A stretch of 36,588 nucleotides of DNA from Paraburkholderia sp. LEh10 (GCF_017814945.1 NZ_JAGIPX010000074.1:1-36588); one strand, 5' to 3'. Positions 25,682 through 34,869 are shown, numbered from the stretch's first letter. Numbers and translations are program-made. Notes: generated by a model from the sequence alone, not told the origin.

Positions 25682-26578
25682 TCAAGGCGCGCCCCGGTGG
25701 TTCGCGAGCGTGACGAACGAAGCGAACTGCTTCTCGCAATAGTCGAGATAGGCTCTCACGAGGCTCGACGGATGACGATGCGACGGATATACGAGACTGA
25801 TGTATTGCAACGGCATGGCCAGCTCGGGAAAGAGAACGCGCAGCTTGTCGTTGCGGATCGCGTCCGCGGCGAGAAACGGCGGCAGTTCGGCGACGACTTC
25901 ACCACGCAGCGCACGCACGCGCAAATGAAGGTAGTCGTTCGTGGCGACCCGCACGCCGTCGCGCACCGGCTGCTCACCGAGGCGCCAGCTGCTCTCGTCG
26001 TCCGGCCGATCCGACCAGACCGCGCAGGGACAGGTGCGCAGCGCGTCGGGCGAACGGATGTCGAGTCGCTCGACGAACGCCGGGCTCGCCACCAGCACAT
26101 GCCGGTAACCGACGAGGCGGCGCGCAACCATGCGGTCGTCGACGATCCGGCCAAGCTGCAGCGCGACGTCGATGCCTTCGTGCCGCAGATCGACGTTGCG
26201 CTCGCTCGTATACACGCACAGCTTGATCTGCGGATAGCGCTCCTGGAAGCCGCCGAGCATGTCCCACCATGGCTCGAACGACAGTGGCAACGATATCCTT
26301 AGCACGCCCGCGTATTGGGCCTGGCCCGATCTCAGCACGTCTTCGGCCTTGAGCAGCGCGTCGATGCCGAAGCCCGTCGTTTCGAAGAACTGCATGCCGG
26401 CGCGCGTGAGGGTCACGCCCCGCGTGCCGCGTTCGGTCAACTGGACACGCAGATCGCGCTCGAGTTGCCGGATACGCCGGCTCAAGGTCGGCAACGGCAC
26501 TTTGAGGCGCACGGCGGCCGCCGAAAGACTGCCTGTTTGCACGGCTGCCACGAACATACGAGTCGCGTTGAGATCCAT
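25682..26578 (-). CDS. LysR-family transcription regulator
   Basis: LysR regulator of 298 residues from the ATG at 26578 (MDLNATRMFVAAVQTGSLSA, the usual start for this subgroup); an ATG at 26593 would add five residues. The HTH region includes LKVPLPTLSRRIRQLERDLRVQL. The effector domain starts at about 88 (GVLRISLPLSFEPWW) and fits the CrgA/DsdC-like type-2 fold group. Target unknown; the nearest gene upstream in the opposite direction is the kinase, 640 bases away. A palindrome lies just before its start and suggests autoregulation. Confidence 0.92.
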   Translation of the reverse strand: MDLNATRMFVAAVQTGSLSAAAVRLKVPLPTLSRRIRQLERDLRVQLTERGTRGVTLTRAGMQFFETTGFGIDALLKAEDVLRSGQAQYAGVLRISLPLSFEPWWDMLGGFQERYPQIKLCVYTSERNVDLRHEGIDVALQLGRIVDDRMVARRLVGYRHVLVASPAFVERLDIRSPDALRTCPCAVWSDRPDDESSWRLGEQPVRDGVRVATNDYLHLRVRALRGEVVAELPPFLAADAIRNDKLRVLFPELAMPLQYISLVYPSHRHPSSLVRAYLDYCEKQFASFVTLANHRGAP

Positions 26579-26600
26579 AATCCAGTGATCCATCTCAAAA

Positions 26601-26619
26601 ATGAAAGACCAATTTTCAT
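26601..26619. promoter_or_regulatory. Candidate LysR autoregulatory site
   Basis: ATGAAA (26601-26606), seven bases, TTTCAT (26614-26619), 22 bases upstream of the LysR start codon at 26578. Together with the AT-rich sequence to about 26675 it marks the promoter region of this gene. Confidence 0.5.
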
Positions 26620-27218
26620 CGCTCTTGATTTCTTAGTTTTCCTACTGGACGTATGATTTTTTTAACAAGAGTTCTTAGGCGTCGTCCGATTTTGCGGCGC
26701 GGCAACCGATCCAGACGCCGGTCAACGACGACACTTTAAGGCGACAACCTTTCGCGAACGTCTCATACCGCCAACGATGACGTCATGCAAGGTTGACGCT
26801 GCCTCGCAACGGAGTGCCCATTGGACCGCGTGAAATTCGACGACGAGGTGCTGACGAGGCTGCTCGCGTTTCCCGCCGTATCGCAGTTGATCTCCCGATC
26901 GCCGCCACGGCGGAACTCGCGTGCGCGAATCGGCGCCCCCAAGGTCACAACGCTTGCTTCGCTGCTCTCCGATGGCTGGCATGTCGGCTACCCCAACCGA
27001 CGACGCCACCACGATTGCCCGCTCGCGTGCGAAACCCAGTCAGGCAATTTGCAATGAGTCGAGGCCGCAGCTATCGAGGGAACACCCTCCGTTTCGAGGG
27101 GGATCGCGCGGCAGCGCAAGAAGGACTTGTCAATGACGCATGACAACGGACGCATCGGCAAGCGGGTTGTCGGACAGCACACGTGAGAATGCATCTCAAT
27201 GAAGAACGGAGCAGAAAC
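26620..27218. other. Intergenic region upstream of the histidine kinase
   Basis: About 600 bases. The first 60 are AT-rich and include a run of seven T at 26655-26661 (promoter-like). The rest is GC-rich with short frames only; a 78-residue plus-strand frame at 26821-27057 has no convincing start or family pattern. TGACGTCA, an 8-bp palindrome, lies at 26777-26784. I saw no FNR-type TTGAT-N4-ATCAA box. Confidence 0.45.
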
Positions 27219-28599
27219 ATGAACACCGTCGCGTCTACGGCCACCGTTCGCGTGTGCCCAGCGCTGATCGCATTGATCACGCTGACCGCATTCATGGCGG
27301 GCGTGCTCGCGCACGCATCGACGGCTGGGCTCGCGCTGCCTTCGACGCTCGTCATCGCAGGCTGCGCGATGCTCGCGTGTCTCGCTGTCTGCGTCGCCGA
27401 GTCTTATCGGCGCGACGGGATCGCCCGCGCGTCGCGCATGGGCCCGCTGACGCACGCGCACAGCATCGCCGCATCGCTTGACACGGGCGGCGACGCGGCG
27501 TCGCGCCACGTCGATGAAGCGCGGCTCAACGCGATCATTCGTTCGTCGCGCGAAGCGATCATCACGATCGACGCGGCCCAGCGTATCGTCCTCATGAACC
27601 CAACGGCGGAGGACCTGTTCGGCTGCGACGCGGCGCAGGCGCTCGGCGCCCCCCCTTTCGCGCTTCATTCCCGAACGGTTTCAGGCGGCGCACGCACAGC
27701 ATGTCGAGCGGTTCGGCTCGACGCACGCGCCCGACCGGCTAATGGGCAACCAGCGCGTGCTCTACGCACTGCGCGCCGATGGCCGCGAGATTCCGATCGA
27801 AGCATCGATATCACAGAGCCGCGACGGCGACGAAACGCTCTACACCGTGATGCTGCGCGACGTCACGGAGCGCGTGCGGGCCGAACAGGCGCTTCGACAG
27901 TCGCGCGAGGACCTGCGCGAACTGTCGGCGGACCTGCAGCAGCTGAGAGAAGAAGAGAAAGCGCAGATCGCGCGCGATCTGCACGACGACTTCGGGCAAT
28001 CGCTGACCGCGTTGAAGATGGATCTCTCGCTGATCGAGCACACGCTCGCGCGCCATGCGATCGACCACCCCGACGTGCGCGAGCGGCTGCGCGCGATGGC
28101 GCGGCTGATCGACGCGACGGTCGCGTCGGTGCGGCGCATCGCGGCGAACCTGCGGCCCGCGATGCTCGACGATCTCGGCCTCATCGCCGCGATCGACTGG
28201 CTCGCCGACGACTTTTCCCAACGTTATGCGATCCCCGTCGAGCGGGTCTTCGACGTCGGCTCGACTGACTTTTCGCATGACGCGGCAACAACCCTCTTCC
28301 GCATCGTCCAGGAAGCGCTGACGAACGTGGCGAGACACGCGCAGGCCACGCGCGTCACGCTCGCGCTGCGCGTCGCGGGCAACGACTGCACGCTCGACAT
28401 CGTCGACGACGGGCGCGGCCCGCCGCCCGGCAAGTCCTCGCGCGGCACGCATGCGGGCAAGCACTTCGGGCTCCTCGGCATCCGCGAGCGCGCGCACATG
28501 CTGGGCGGCACGATATCGATAGGTGAAGCGCTCAAGGGCTTCAGCATTTCGATCATGTTCCCCGTGAACGCATTGCAACCCAAAGAGACGCATTCATGA
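27219..28599 (+). pseudogene. PAS-domain sensor histidine kinase, frameshifted at a C7 run
   Basis: Membrane histidine kinase split into two frames. From the ATG at 27219 (GGAG upstream) frame one encodes two transmembrane helices (about 14-31 and 41-60) and the start of a PAS domain. It leaves the family pattern at seven C (27649-27655). Removing one C restores a single 459-residue frame through LSRFIPERFQAAH, the rest of the PAS domain (to about 222), a HisKA_3 region with phospho-acceptor His255 in ARDLHDDFGQ, and a HATPase domain (N-box QEALTNVARHA, DDGRGPP, GLLGIRERA). The insert splits PAS. His158 and Arg179 align with the FixL haem His and distal Arg. The stop overlaps the response-regulator start (ATGA). 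It could be a true pseudogene, a phase-variable gene, or an assembly error. Confidence 0.85.
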
Positions 28600-29243
28600 T
28601 CCGTATCCTGCTTGCCGACGATCACGCGCTGATACGCGCGGGTCTTCGCCATATCCTAAACGAGTCGGCCGATGTCGAAGTCGTCGGCGAAGCCGCCGAT
28701 GCCGCGGGCACGATCGCGCTCGTACGCACGATCGACGCGCGCATCCTGATCCTCGATCTGTCGATGCCCGGCCGCAACGGTGTCGAACTGATCGGCCAGA
28801 TCAAGGAGATCAACCCCGGCATCCAGATTCTCGTACTGACGATTCATAGTGAGCATCAGTACGCGGTGCGCGCGTTCAAGGCGGGCGCCTCCGGCTATCT
28901 GACGAAGGAGAGCGCGAGCGCCGAGCTCGCGTGCGCGCTGACGAAGATCGCGAGCGGCGGCCTCTACATGAGCGTCGCGATGGCCGGGCGCTTCGCGCGC
29001 CATCTGCACGAGCCGCTCGACACACTGCCTCATCAGCGTCTGAGCAACCGCGAATTCGACGTGTTCCGGCGCATCACGGCGGGCGCGACGATCGGCGAGA
29101 TCGCGACGCAGCTATGCGTGAGCACGAAGACCATCAGCACCTATAAGGCGCGCGTGCTCGAAAAGATGCAGCTGCCGCACGGCGCGGCGCTGATCCGCTA
29201 CGCGATGCGCCACAAACTGTTCGACGATCAGGAGGAGCCATGA
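28596..29243 (+). CDS. NarL/FixJ-type response regulator
   Basis: Response regulator of 215 residues. The receiver domain has acidic Asp8/Asp9, phospho-acceptor Asp54 (LILDLSMPG), Thr82 and Lys104 (YLTKES). The C-terminal LuxR-type HTH is at about 147-205 (LSNREFDVFRRITAGATIGEIATQLCVSTKTISTYKARVLEKM region). Start and kinase stop overlap by four bases, so it is the partner of the upstream HisKA_3 kinase. If that kinase is broken, phosphorylation would depend on another kinase or small phosphodonors. Targets are unknown; the FNR-type gene downstream is a candidate. Confidence 0.95.
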   Translation: MIRILLADDHALIRAGLRHILNESADVEVVGEAADAAGTIALVRTIDARILILDLSMPGRNGVELIGQIKEINPGIQILVLTIHSEHQYAVRAFKAGASGYLTKESASAELACALTKIASGGLYMSVAMAGRFARHLHEPLDTLPHQRLSNREFDVFRRITAGATIGEIATQLCVSTKTISTYKARVLEKMQLPHGAALIRYAMRHKLFDDQEEP

Positions 29244-29254
29244 GCATGTCCGCA

Positions 29255-29274
29255 CGGTAGGGCGCGCCCTACCG
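29255..29274. promoter_or_regulatory. Perfect 20-bp palindrome between regulator and fnr-type gene
   Basis: CGGTAGGGCG followed directly by CGCCCTACCG, 11 bases after the response-regulator stop and 182 bases before the FNR-type start. No T-run follows, so it is a poor intrinsic terminator. A binding site for a dimeric regulator, perhaps the LuxR-type protein encoded just upstream, is plausible. Confidence 0.55.
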
Positions 29275-29456
29275 CCCCTCCGTTTCGCTGACTGCAATTT
29301 CATTCACCGCCGATTCGATTTTGAGACTGTGCCAACGATACTGTCAGCCGCGCAAGCGCGTGCGTGCCGATGCAGCCAGGACCGCGAAAGCCGGACGCGA
29401 CAACCTCATCGCGTGTGCTCAACGCCCACACGAGCCATCCCATCAAGGAAAGCATC

Positions 29457-30233
29457 ATGTTACTTCGCGAAGCGCCGACGACTTCATCCTCTGCCTTCAC
29501 GCAGGCATCCGACATTGGGCGCAGATTGCAAACGGACATCTCGATGCGTTCGCTGTCGCACTGCTCGCAATGCGCGACCCAAGCGCTCTGCAATCCCGCC
29601 GACCTCAGCGCCGAAGAACTCGCACGGGTTGATTCGCTCGTCTCCGAGGTGCGCACGGTGCAGCGCGGCGCGAGCCTCTTTCGCGCGAACGATTCGTTCA
29701 GCAACGTCCATATCGTGCGCAGCGGCTCGTTTAAAACGGTCGTGATGCATCGCGACGGCCGCGAGCAGGTGACGGGATTCCAGATTCCGGGCGAAATGCT
29801 GGGGCTCGACGGCATCGTGCACGGGCAGCATCTGTGTGGCGCGATGGCGCTCGAACGCAGCACCGTCTGCGTGATTCCGTTCGAACCGCTCGAAGACCTG
29901 TGCCGCGCGATCAAGCCGATGCAGCAGCACCTGCACAAGCTCATGAGCCGGGAGATCGTGCGCGAGTCGAACATGATCATGCTGCTCGGCACGATGCGCG
30001 CCGACCAGCGGGTCGCCGCGTTCCTGCTGAATCTGGCCGGGCGTTACGGCTCGCGCGGCTACTCCGACACCGAGTTCGTCATGCGCATGACGCGCGGCGA
30101 GATCGGCAGCTATCTCGGCATCACGCTCGAAACGGCAAGCCGCATGTTCTCGAAGCTGCAACAGGAAAGGCTCGTGCATGCGCGCGGCAAGCAGGTCCGC
30201 ATTCTCGACAGCGACGGCCTCGCGCGCCTCTGA
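29457..30233 (+). CDS. FNR-type oxygen-sensing transcription regulator
   Basis: Crp/Fnr-family protein of 258 residues with the full set of FNR iron-sulphur ligands: Cys36, Cys39 and Cys45 in CSQCATQALC (C-x2-C-x5-C), and Cys138 in STVCVIPFEPLEDL, which aligns with Cys122 of E. coli FNR. The cyclic-nucleotide-like beta barrel follows (about 60-150), then the dimer helix and an HTH with recognition helix TLETASRMF. Its E-T-x-S-R matches FNR, so a TTGAT-N4-ATCAA target is expected. It should bind a [4Fe-4S] cluster and be active without oxygen. The ATG at 29457 has AAGGAA upstream; the frame from 29364 adds 31 unlikely residues. It follows the two-component genes in the same direction. Confidence 0.92.
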   Translation: MLLREAPTTSSSAFTQASDIGRRLQTDISMRSLSHCSQCATQALCNPADLSAEELARVDSLVSEVRTVQRGASLFRANDSFSNVHIVRSGSFKTVVMHRDGREQVTGFQIPGEMLGLDGIVHGQHLCGAMALERSTVCVIPFEPLEDLCRAIKPMQQHLHKLMSREIVRESNMIMLLGTMRADQRVAAFLLNLAGRYGSRGYSDTEFVMRMTRGEIGSYLGITLETASRMFSKLQQERLVHARGKQVRILDSDGLARL

Positions 30234-30266
30234 TGCGCCATTCCATAAGGCCGCTGCGCGGCGCGC

Positions 30267-30929
30267 TCAGCCGTCGTCGCCGAGCTGCACGAGCAGCGCG
30301 TGCAGCCGCGCCGTATGACGCAGCAGCATGGTCCGATGCTTGTCGATCTGTTCGAGGCGGCCGGCAAGATCGGCGTGAACCGGGTCGTCGAGATCGCCCG
30401 CCGACAGCACGTCTTCGACCTTCGCGCGCACCGACGCGAACTCGACGGGCGGATGCGTCAGCGAGCGTTCGAAGCGCCGCACTTCCTGCATGGCCAGATC
30501 GCGCACTTTGCGGAAATACGCCTGGCGCCGGTGCTGCTCGGCGTCCTGGAGGTCGTCTTCGGGACGGCGCTGCGGCTGCTGGCCGAAGATCGGCTCCGGC
30601 GGGCGCAGCACCGATTTCTTGCGTACCGGGTGAGCGGTCCCGCGAAAGCGCGCGAGCGGCGCTTCATTGTCGATCGCTTCGCGCGCGTTGGCGGGCACGT
30701 CGCCCCCCTCGTGCGGCGCGTCCATCCAGCCCGCGGGCAGCCCTGTCACTGCTTCGACGCCGCGCACGAATTCTTCGCTGAAGTCGCGCTGGCCGGCGAG
30801 CATCAGCTTCAAGTACGACGCGGAGAACGTCATCATCCGCGCAAGACGCGTCGCCGCGCCGACCTCCCGCGTGAGCAAGGCCAGATTGGCCCGCCAGATG
30901 GGAAGCTGGGAATCGTCGGAATATTCCAT
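30267..30929 (-). CDS. Small HTH-containing protein of unknown role
   Basis: Protein of 220 residues. The N-terminal segment (about 10-70: WRANLALLTREVGAATRLAR, SASYLKLMLAGQRDFSEEF) looks like a Cro/CI-type helix-turn-helix. From about 110 a charged, Gln/Arg-rich region with helical heptad-like pattern suggests a coiled coil. I cannot name a family. The ATG at 30929 is chosen because the upstream extension (to 31079) is Cys/Arg-rich and unlikely; no strong ribosome-binding site is seen. It is convergent with the FNR-type gene (33-base gap) and may be a regulator or phage-derived repressor-like protein. Confidence 0.7.
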   Translation of the reverse strand: MEYSDDSQLPIWRANLALLTREVGAATRLARMMTFSASYLKLMLAGQRDFSEEFVRGVEAVTGLPAGWMDAPHEGGDVPANAREAIDNEAPLARFRGTAHPVRKKSVLRPPEPIFGQQPQRRPEDDLQDAEQHRRQAYFRKVRDLAMQEVRRFERSLTHPPVEFASVRAKVEDVLSAGDLDDPVHADLAGRLEQIDKHRTMLLRHTARLHALLVQLGDDG

Positions 30930-31335
30930 CGCTGGGTCTTCGTTCGTCAGTCTTGCACTATCGCTGGCACAGGCGGATGCGTCGCTGCGCGACGCGTTGC
31001 AGGAGGCCCGGGCCGCCGCAAGGCGCGTGCCGATGCGCCGCGTCCGACAAAGATAGACGCATCGCCACGCCGCGCGCAACCGGATTCGCAGGGACGCTGC
31101 TGCGCGCGGGCAACAGCGGCGAGCCGTCGCGCGCGCGGTGCATGCGCAAGCCGCTTGCGCAATGGCCGCTCACTGAGGAATGGACCGAGGCACGCGCGCG
31201 GCGTTCCGCGGCGGCGGGGCGGCCGGACGGATTGCGCGATCGGGCAGATTGCGAAGAAAGAAGCGAGGCATCCGGACGGACGCCTCGATGGTGCGGCATG
31301 CGCTCGCGCGGCCCGCTTTCACGCGCCGCGCGCGT
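30930..31335. other. Intergenic, no gene recognised
   Basis: About 400 bases between the HTH gene and the end of the hut operon, GC-rich with only spurious frames. A hairpin CGAGGC-N12-GCCTCG at 31263-31286, about 50 bases beyond the hutG stop, may help end the hut mRNA but has no T-tract on the relevant strand. Confidence 0.4.
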
Positions 31336-32148
31336 TCAGGCCGCCGCGACGCGTTCGAGCGCCGTCTTCACGAGCGTTTCGAGCAGCGGCTCCACCTTTG
31401 CGGCGAGCGCTTCGTCGTACGCATACGGCATCTGCTCCTGCATGTAGGTGATCTGCGACAGTTCAAGCTGGATCGCATGCACGTTCTGCGCAGGCTGCCC
31501 GTAATGGCGCGTGATATAGCCGCCCTTGAAGCGCCCGTTCGCGACGGCCGTGTAGCCGCCGTGATCTTCGACGATCTTCGCCAGCGCCTCGGCTAGTCCT
31601 TGCACCGCGCTCGCGCCGTTCGACGTGCCCAGGTTGAAGTCGGGCAGGCGTCCCTCGAAGAAACGCGGCACGTGCGAGCGGATCGAATGCGCTTCCCATA
31701 GCAGCACCTTGCCGTGCCGTGCCTTCAACGCCGCCAGCTCGCCCTGCAACGCTTCGTGATACGGCTTCCAGTATGCGTCGCGGCGGCGTACGGTTTCGGC
31801 GTCGCCCGGCAGCTGGCCGTCGCGGTACAGCGGCTCCTTGTCGAAGGTGTCGACGGGCAGCAGCCCCGTCGTGTCCTGACCCGGATAGAGATTCGCGCCA
31901 TCGGGCGGACGGTTCAGGTCGATCACGTAGCGCGCGTACGTCGGCGCGAGAATCGACGCGCCCATGCGTTTCGCAAACGCATACAAACGGTCGAGATGCC
32001 AGTCGCAATCGTCGGTGCGCGCGGCGACGGGCGTCATCGTCGCGGCGATGTCGTCAGGAATGCGCGTGCCCAGATGCGGGATCGAGATCAGAAGCGGCAG
32101 GCTTCCCCGATGCAGCGAGAAGACGGGCAAGGTTGAGGTGGCAGTCAT
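31336..32148 (-). CDS. hutG: N-formylglutamate deformylase
   Basis: HutG of 270 residues, which hydrolyses N-formyl-L-glutamate to glutamate and formate, the last step of the HutF-type histidine pathway. Typical segments are SIPHLGTRIPDDI, DCDWHLDRLY, YVIDLNRPPDG, and LLWEAHSIRSHVPRFFEGRLPD with metal-binding His/Glu. The ATG at 32148 gives the normal N-terminus; an ATG at 32166 adds six residues. Last gene of the operon, 43 bases after hutF. Confidence 0.94.
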   Translation of the reverse strand: MTATSTLPVFSLHRGSLPLLISIPHLGTRIPDDIAATMTPVAARTDDCDWHLDRLYAFAKRMGASILAPTYARYVIDLNRPPDGANLYPGQDTTGLLPVDTFDKEPLYRDGQLPGDAETVRRRDAYWKPYHEALQGELAALKARHGKVLLWEAHSIRSHVPRFFEGRLPDFNLGTSNGASAVQGLAEALAKIVEDHGGYTAVANGRFKGGYITRHYGQPAQNVHAIQLELSQITYMQEQMPYAYDEALAAKVEPLLETLVKTALERVAAA

Positions 32149-32191
32149 GTCGTCAGTGCTTCTCAAAGTGGTTTGACGCGGGCGGACCGCT

Positions 32192-33607
32192 TCACTTCAG
32201 CAGCTCCGCCAGCGCGGCGCGATAGTGCGCGTACGCGCGTGCCTCATCGCGATGGATGCGATTGTCGACGACCTTCGCGCCGCCCGTGTACACATCGCGG
32301 ATGGGGGTTTCGCCATGTTCGCAGAACACGACGCCCGACAGCCACGCATCGCTCGCATGCTCCGCGATGCTCGCATGGTGCGCGTCGAGCGCGATGAAAT
32401 CGGCGCGCGCGCCCGCCCGCAATGCGCCGACCGCGCGGCCCGTCGCGAGCGCGCCGCCTTCCAGCGACGCCGCGAACAGCCGGTCCGCGACGCGCGGCAT
32501 GTCCGCCGAGGCGAGCACGTTGCGCTGGCGCCTCGACAGGCGTTGACCGTATTCGAGCAGCCGCAGTTCCGCGCGCCAGTCGACGCCGATGTGACTGTCG
32601 CTGCCGACGCCGATGCGCCCTTTCGCGTCGAGATAATCGTGCGCGGGGAAGATGCCGTCGCCGAGATTGGCCTCCGTCGTCAGGCACAGCCCCGCGACGG
32701 CCCCGCTCTTCGCCAGCGCCAGCGTCTCGTGCGCGTCGATATGCGTCGCATGCACGAGACACCAGCGGGCATCGACGTCGAAGCGATCGAGCAGCCATTG
32801 CACGGGTCGCGCGCCTTCCGTTTCGACGCAGGCGTCCACTTCCGCCGTCTGCTCGGCGATATGGATGTGCACGGGCGCACCCGGCGACATCGCATCGAGC
32901 CCGTTCAGCAGCGCGCGCAGCGAATCGTTCGATACCGCGCGCAGCGAATGCGGCGCGACGCCATAACGCAATCCGCCATGTTCGGGGCGCGCGCGACGCA
33001 GCGTGTCGAGCAACGCAAGCAGGCTATCCGGCGTGTTGATGAAGCGGCGCTGATCGTCGCGCGGCGGCTGTGCGCCGAAGCCCGCGTATTGATAGAGCAC
33101 GGGCAGCATCGTGATGCCGATGCCGCTTTCGCCCGCCGCATCGACCACGCGCTGCGCGAGTTCCGCCTCGTTCGCATAGCGGCTGCCGTCCTGCATGTGA
33201 TGCACGTAATGGAACTCGCAGACGGACGTGTAGCCCGCCTTCAGCATTTCGATGTACAGCCATTGCGCGATCGCGGCGAGGCCTTCCGGCGTGATGCGGG
33301 CGGCGAAGCGATACATCAGGTCGCGCCAGCTCCAGAAGTTGTCGGTGGCGCCTGCGCCCGATGCGGCGCGATATTCGGTGAGGCCCGCCATCGCGCGCTG
33401 AAACGCGTGCGAATGAAGATTCGGCATGCCGGGCAGAAGCGGGCCACTGGCTTTCGCGACGCCTGCTGGCGCTTGCGCGTCGGGACTGACGGCAACCAGC
33501 GTGCCGTGCGCGTCCCATTGCAGCAGCACGTCGCGGCGCCAGCCCTCAGGCAGGAACGCATGAGCGGCAAAGAGCGACGAATGAGGCAATGAATTGGCTT
33601 GAGTCAT
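32192..33607 (-). CDS. hutF: Formimidoylglutamate deiminase
   Basis: HutF of 471 residues, amidohydrolase superfamily, which converts N-formimino-L-glutamate to N-formyl-L-glutamate plus ammonia. Metal-binding His residues are in PNLHSHAFQRAM and HIHIAEQ, another His in CLVHATHID, and Asp in GVGSDSHIGVDW. The ATG at 33607 gives the MTQANSLPHSSLFAAHAFLPEGW start; the open frame continues upstream to 34303 through hutI and is spurious. Together with hutG it shows the five-step histidine route rather than the formiminoglutamase route. Confidence 0.95.
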   Translation of the reverse strand: MTQANSLPHSSLFAAHAFLPEGWRRDVLLQWDAHGTLVAVSPDAQAPAGVAKASGPLLPGMPNLHSHAFQRAMAGLTEYRAASGAGATDNFWSWRDLMYRFAARITPEGLAAIAQWLYIEMLKAGYTSVCEFHYVHHMQDGSRYANEAELAQRVVDAAGESGIGITMLPVLYQYAGFGAQPPRDDQRRFINTPDSLLALLDTLRRARPEHGGLRYGVAPHSLRAVSNDSLRALLNGLDAMSPGAPVHIHIAEQTAEVDACVETEGARPVQWLLDRFDVDARWCLVHATHIDAHETLALAKSGAVAGLCLTTEANLGDGIFPAHDYLDAKGRIGVGSDSHIGVDWRAELRLLEYGQRLSRRQRNVLASADMPRVADRLFAASLEGGALATGRAVGALRAGARADFIALDAHHASIAEHASDAWLSGVVFCEHGETPIRDVYTGGAKVVDNRIHRDEARAYAHYRAALAELLK

Positions 33608-33651
33608 ATTGGGTTTGCGTTGGCTTTGCTCGCGCTGTCGGTCTATCCCGC

Positions 33652-34869
33652 TCAGCCGCGTCGCGTATACACCGTCTCGCCGCCGCGCACGACGCGCTCG
33701 CACAGCGGACGCCCGATCCAGTAAGCGAGTTCCGCGAGCGACTGAACCGACCACACGGCGAAGTCGGCGGCGCGTCCCACGGCCAGCGCGCCATGCGTAT
33801 CCGCTTTGCCGAGCGCCTCGGCCGCGTGGCGCGTCACGCCTTGCAGCACTTCGGGCACGGTCATCCGGAAGAGCGTCGTCGCCATGTTCATCATCAGCGG
33901 CAGCGAGGTCGCGGGCGAGGTGCCCGGATTGCTGTCGGTCGAAATGGCGATGGGCACTTCGTAGCGGCGCAGCAGATCGAGCGGCGGCAGTTGCGTTTCG
34001 CGGATGAAGTAGAACGCGCCCGGCAGCAGCACGGCCACCATGCGCGCTTCCTTCATCGCGGCGACGCCTGCTTCGTCGAGAAATTCGAGGTGATCCGCCG
34101 ACAGCGCGCGATGCCGCGCGGCGAGCGCCGTACCGCCGCTGTTCGACAGTTGCTCCGCGTGCATCTTGACGGGCAGCCCGCGGCGCGCGGCGGCATTGAA
34201 CACACGCTCGCTCTGCTCGAGCGAAAAGCCGATGCGCTCGCAGAACACATCGACGGCATCGACGAGCCCTTCGTCGGCGAGCGCGGGCAGCATGCGCTCG
34301 CACACTTCATCGATGTAGTCGTCGGCGCGGCCCGCGAATTCCGGCGGCAACGCATGCGCGCCGAGAAACGTCGTGTAGACCGTCACCGGGTAGCGCTCGC
34401 CCAGTTGCCGCGCGACGCGCAGCATCTTGCGCTCGCTTTGCAGATCGAGCCCGTAGCCGGATTTGATTTCGATGGCCGTCACGCCTTCGGCGAGCATCGG
34501 TTCGAGCCGCGCAGCCGATTGCGTGAACAGTGACGCTTCGTCGGCGGCACGCGTGGCGCGCACCGTCGACACGATGCCGCCGCCCTGCTTCGCGATTGCT
34601 TCGTAGCTGACGCCCGCGAGGCGCTGCGCGAATTCGTCGGCGCGCTGGCCGCCGTAGACGAGATGCGTATGGCAATCGACGAGCCCCGGCGTCACCCAGG
34701 CGCCGCCGAGGTCTTCGCGCGGCCACGCCGCGTACTGCAAAGGCAGGTCGCGCGCGGCGCCCAGCCACGCGATGCGGCCGTCTTCGACCGCGATCGCGGC
34801 GTCATCGGTCGTTTGGTTCGGATCGCCCTGCGCGCAGAGCTTCAGATGATTCCAGACGGTTTGCTTCAT
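33652..34869 (-). CDS. hutI: Imidazolonepropionase
   Basis: HutI of 405 residues, amidohydrolase superfamily, which opens the ring of 4-imidazolone-5-propionate to N-formimino-L-glutamate. Visible are the metal-binding DCHTHLVYGG, the substrate loop VSYEAIAKQGGGI, the segment VKMHAEQLSNSGG, and Asp in ISTDSNPGTSP. The ATG at 34869 starts the family-typical KQTVWNHLKLC. Spacing is 44 bases to hutF and 46 bases from hutD. Confidence 0.96.
   Translation of the reverse strand: MKQTVWNHLKLCAQGDPNQTTDDAAIAVEDGRIAWLGAARDLPLQYAAWPREDLGGAWVTPGLVDCHTHLVYGGQRADEFAQRLAGVSYEAIAKQGGGIVSTVRATRAADEASLFTQSAARLEPMLAEGVTAIEIKSGYGLDLQSERKMLRVARQLGERYPVTVYTTFLGAHALPPEFAGRADDYIDEVCERMLPALADEGLVDAVDVFCERIGFSLEQSERVFNAAARRGLPVKMHAEQLSNSGGTALAARHRALSADHLEFLDEAGVAAMKEARMVAVLLPGAFYFIRETQLPPLDLLRRYEVPIAISTDSNPGTSPATSLPLMMNMATTLFRMTVPEVLQGVTRHAAEALGKADTHGALAVGRAADFAVWSVQSLAELAYWIGRPLCERVVRGGETVYTRRG

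Noticed and set aside
26821..27057. 78-residue plus-strand frame upstream of the kinase
   Set aside because: Starts with TTG without a ribosome-binding site and loses protein-like character after about 25 residues.
27742..28599. Independent soluble kinase starting at an internal ATG
   Set aside because: No ribosome-binding site precedes 27742 and it would start in mid-PAS domain; better explained as the second half of a frameshifted gene.
30267..31079. Longer start for the HTH protein at 31079
   Set aside because: The extra 50 residues are Cys/Arg/Ala-rich with no conserved look; ATG at 30929 is directly followed by the HTH-like segment.
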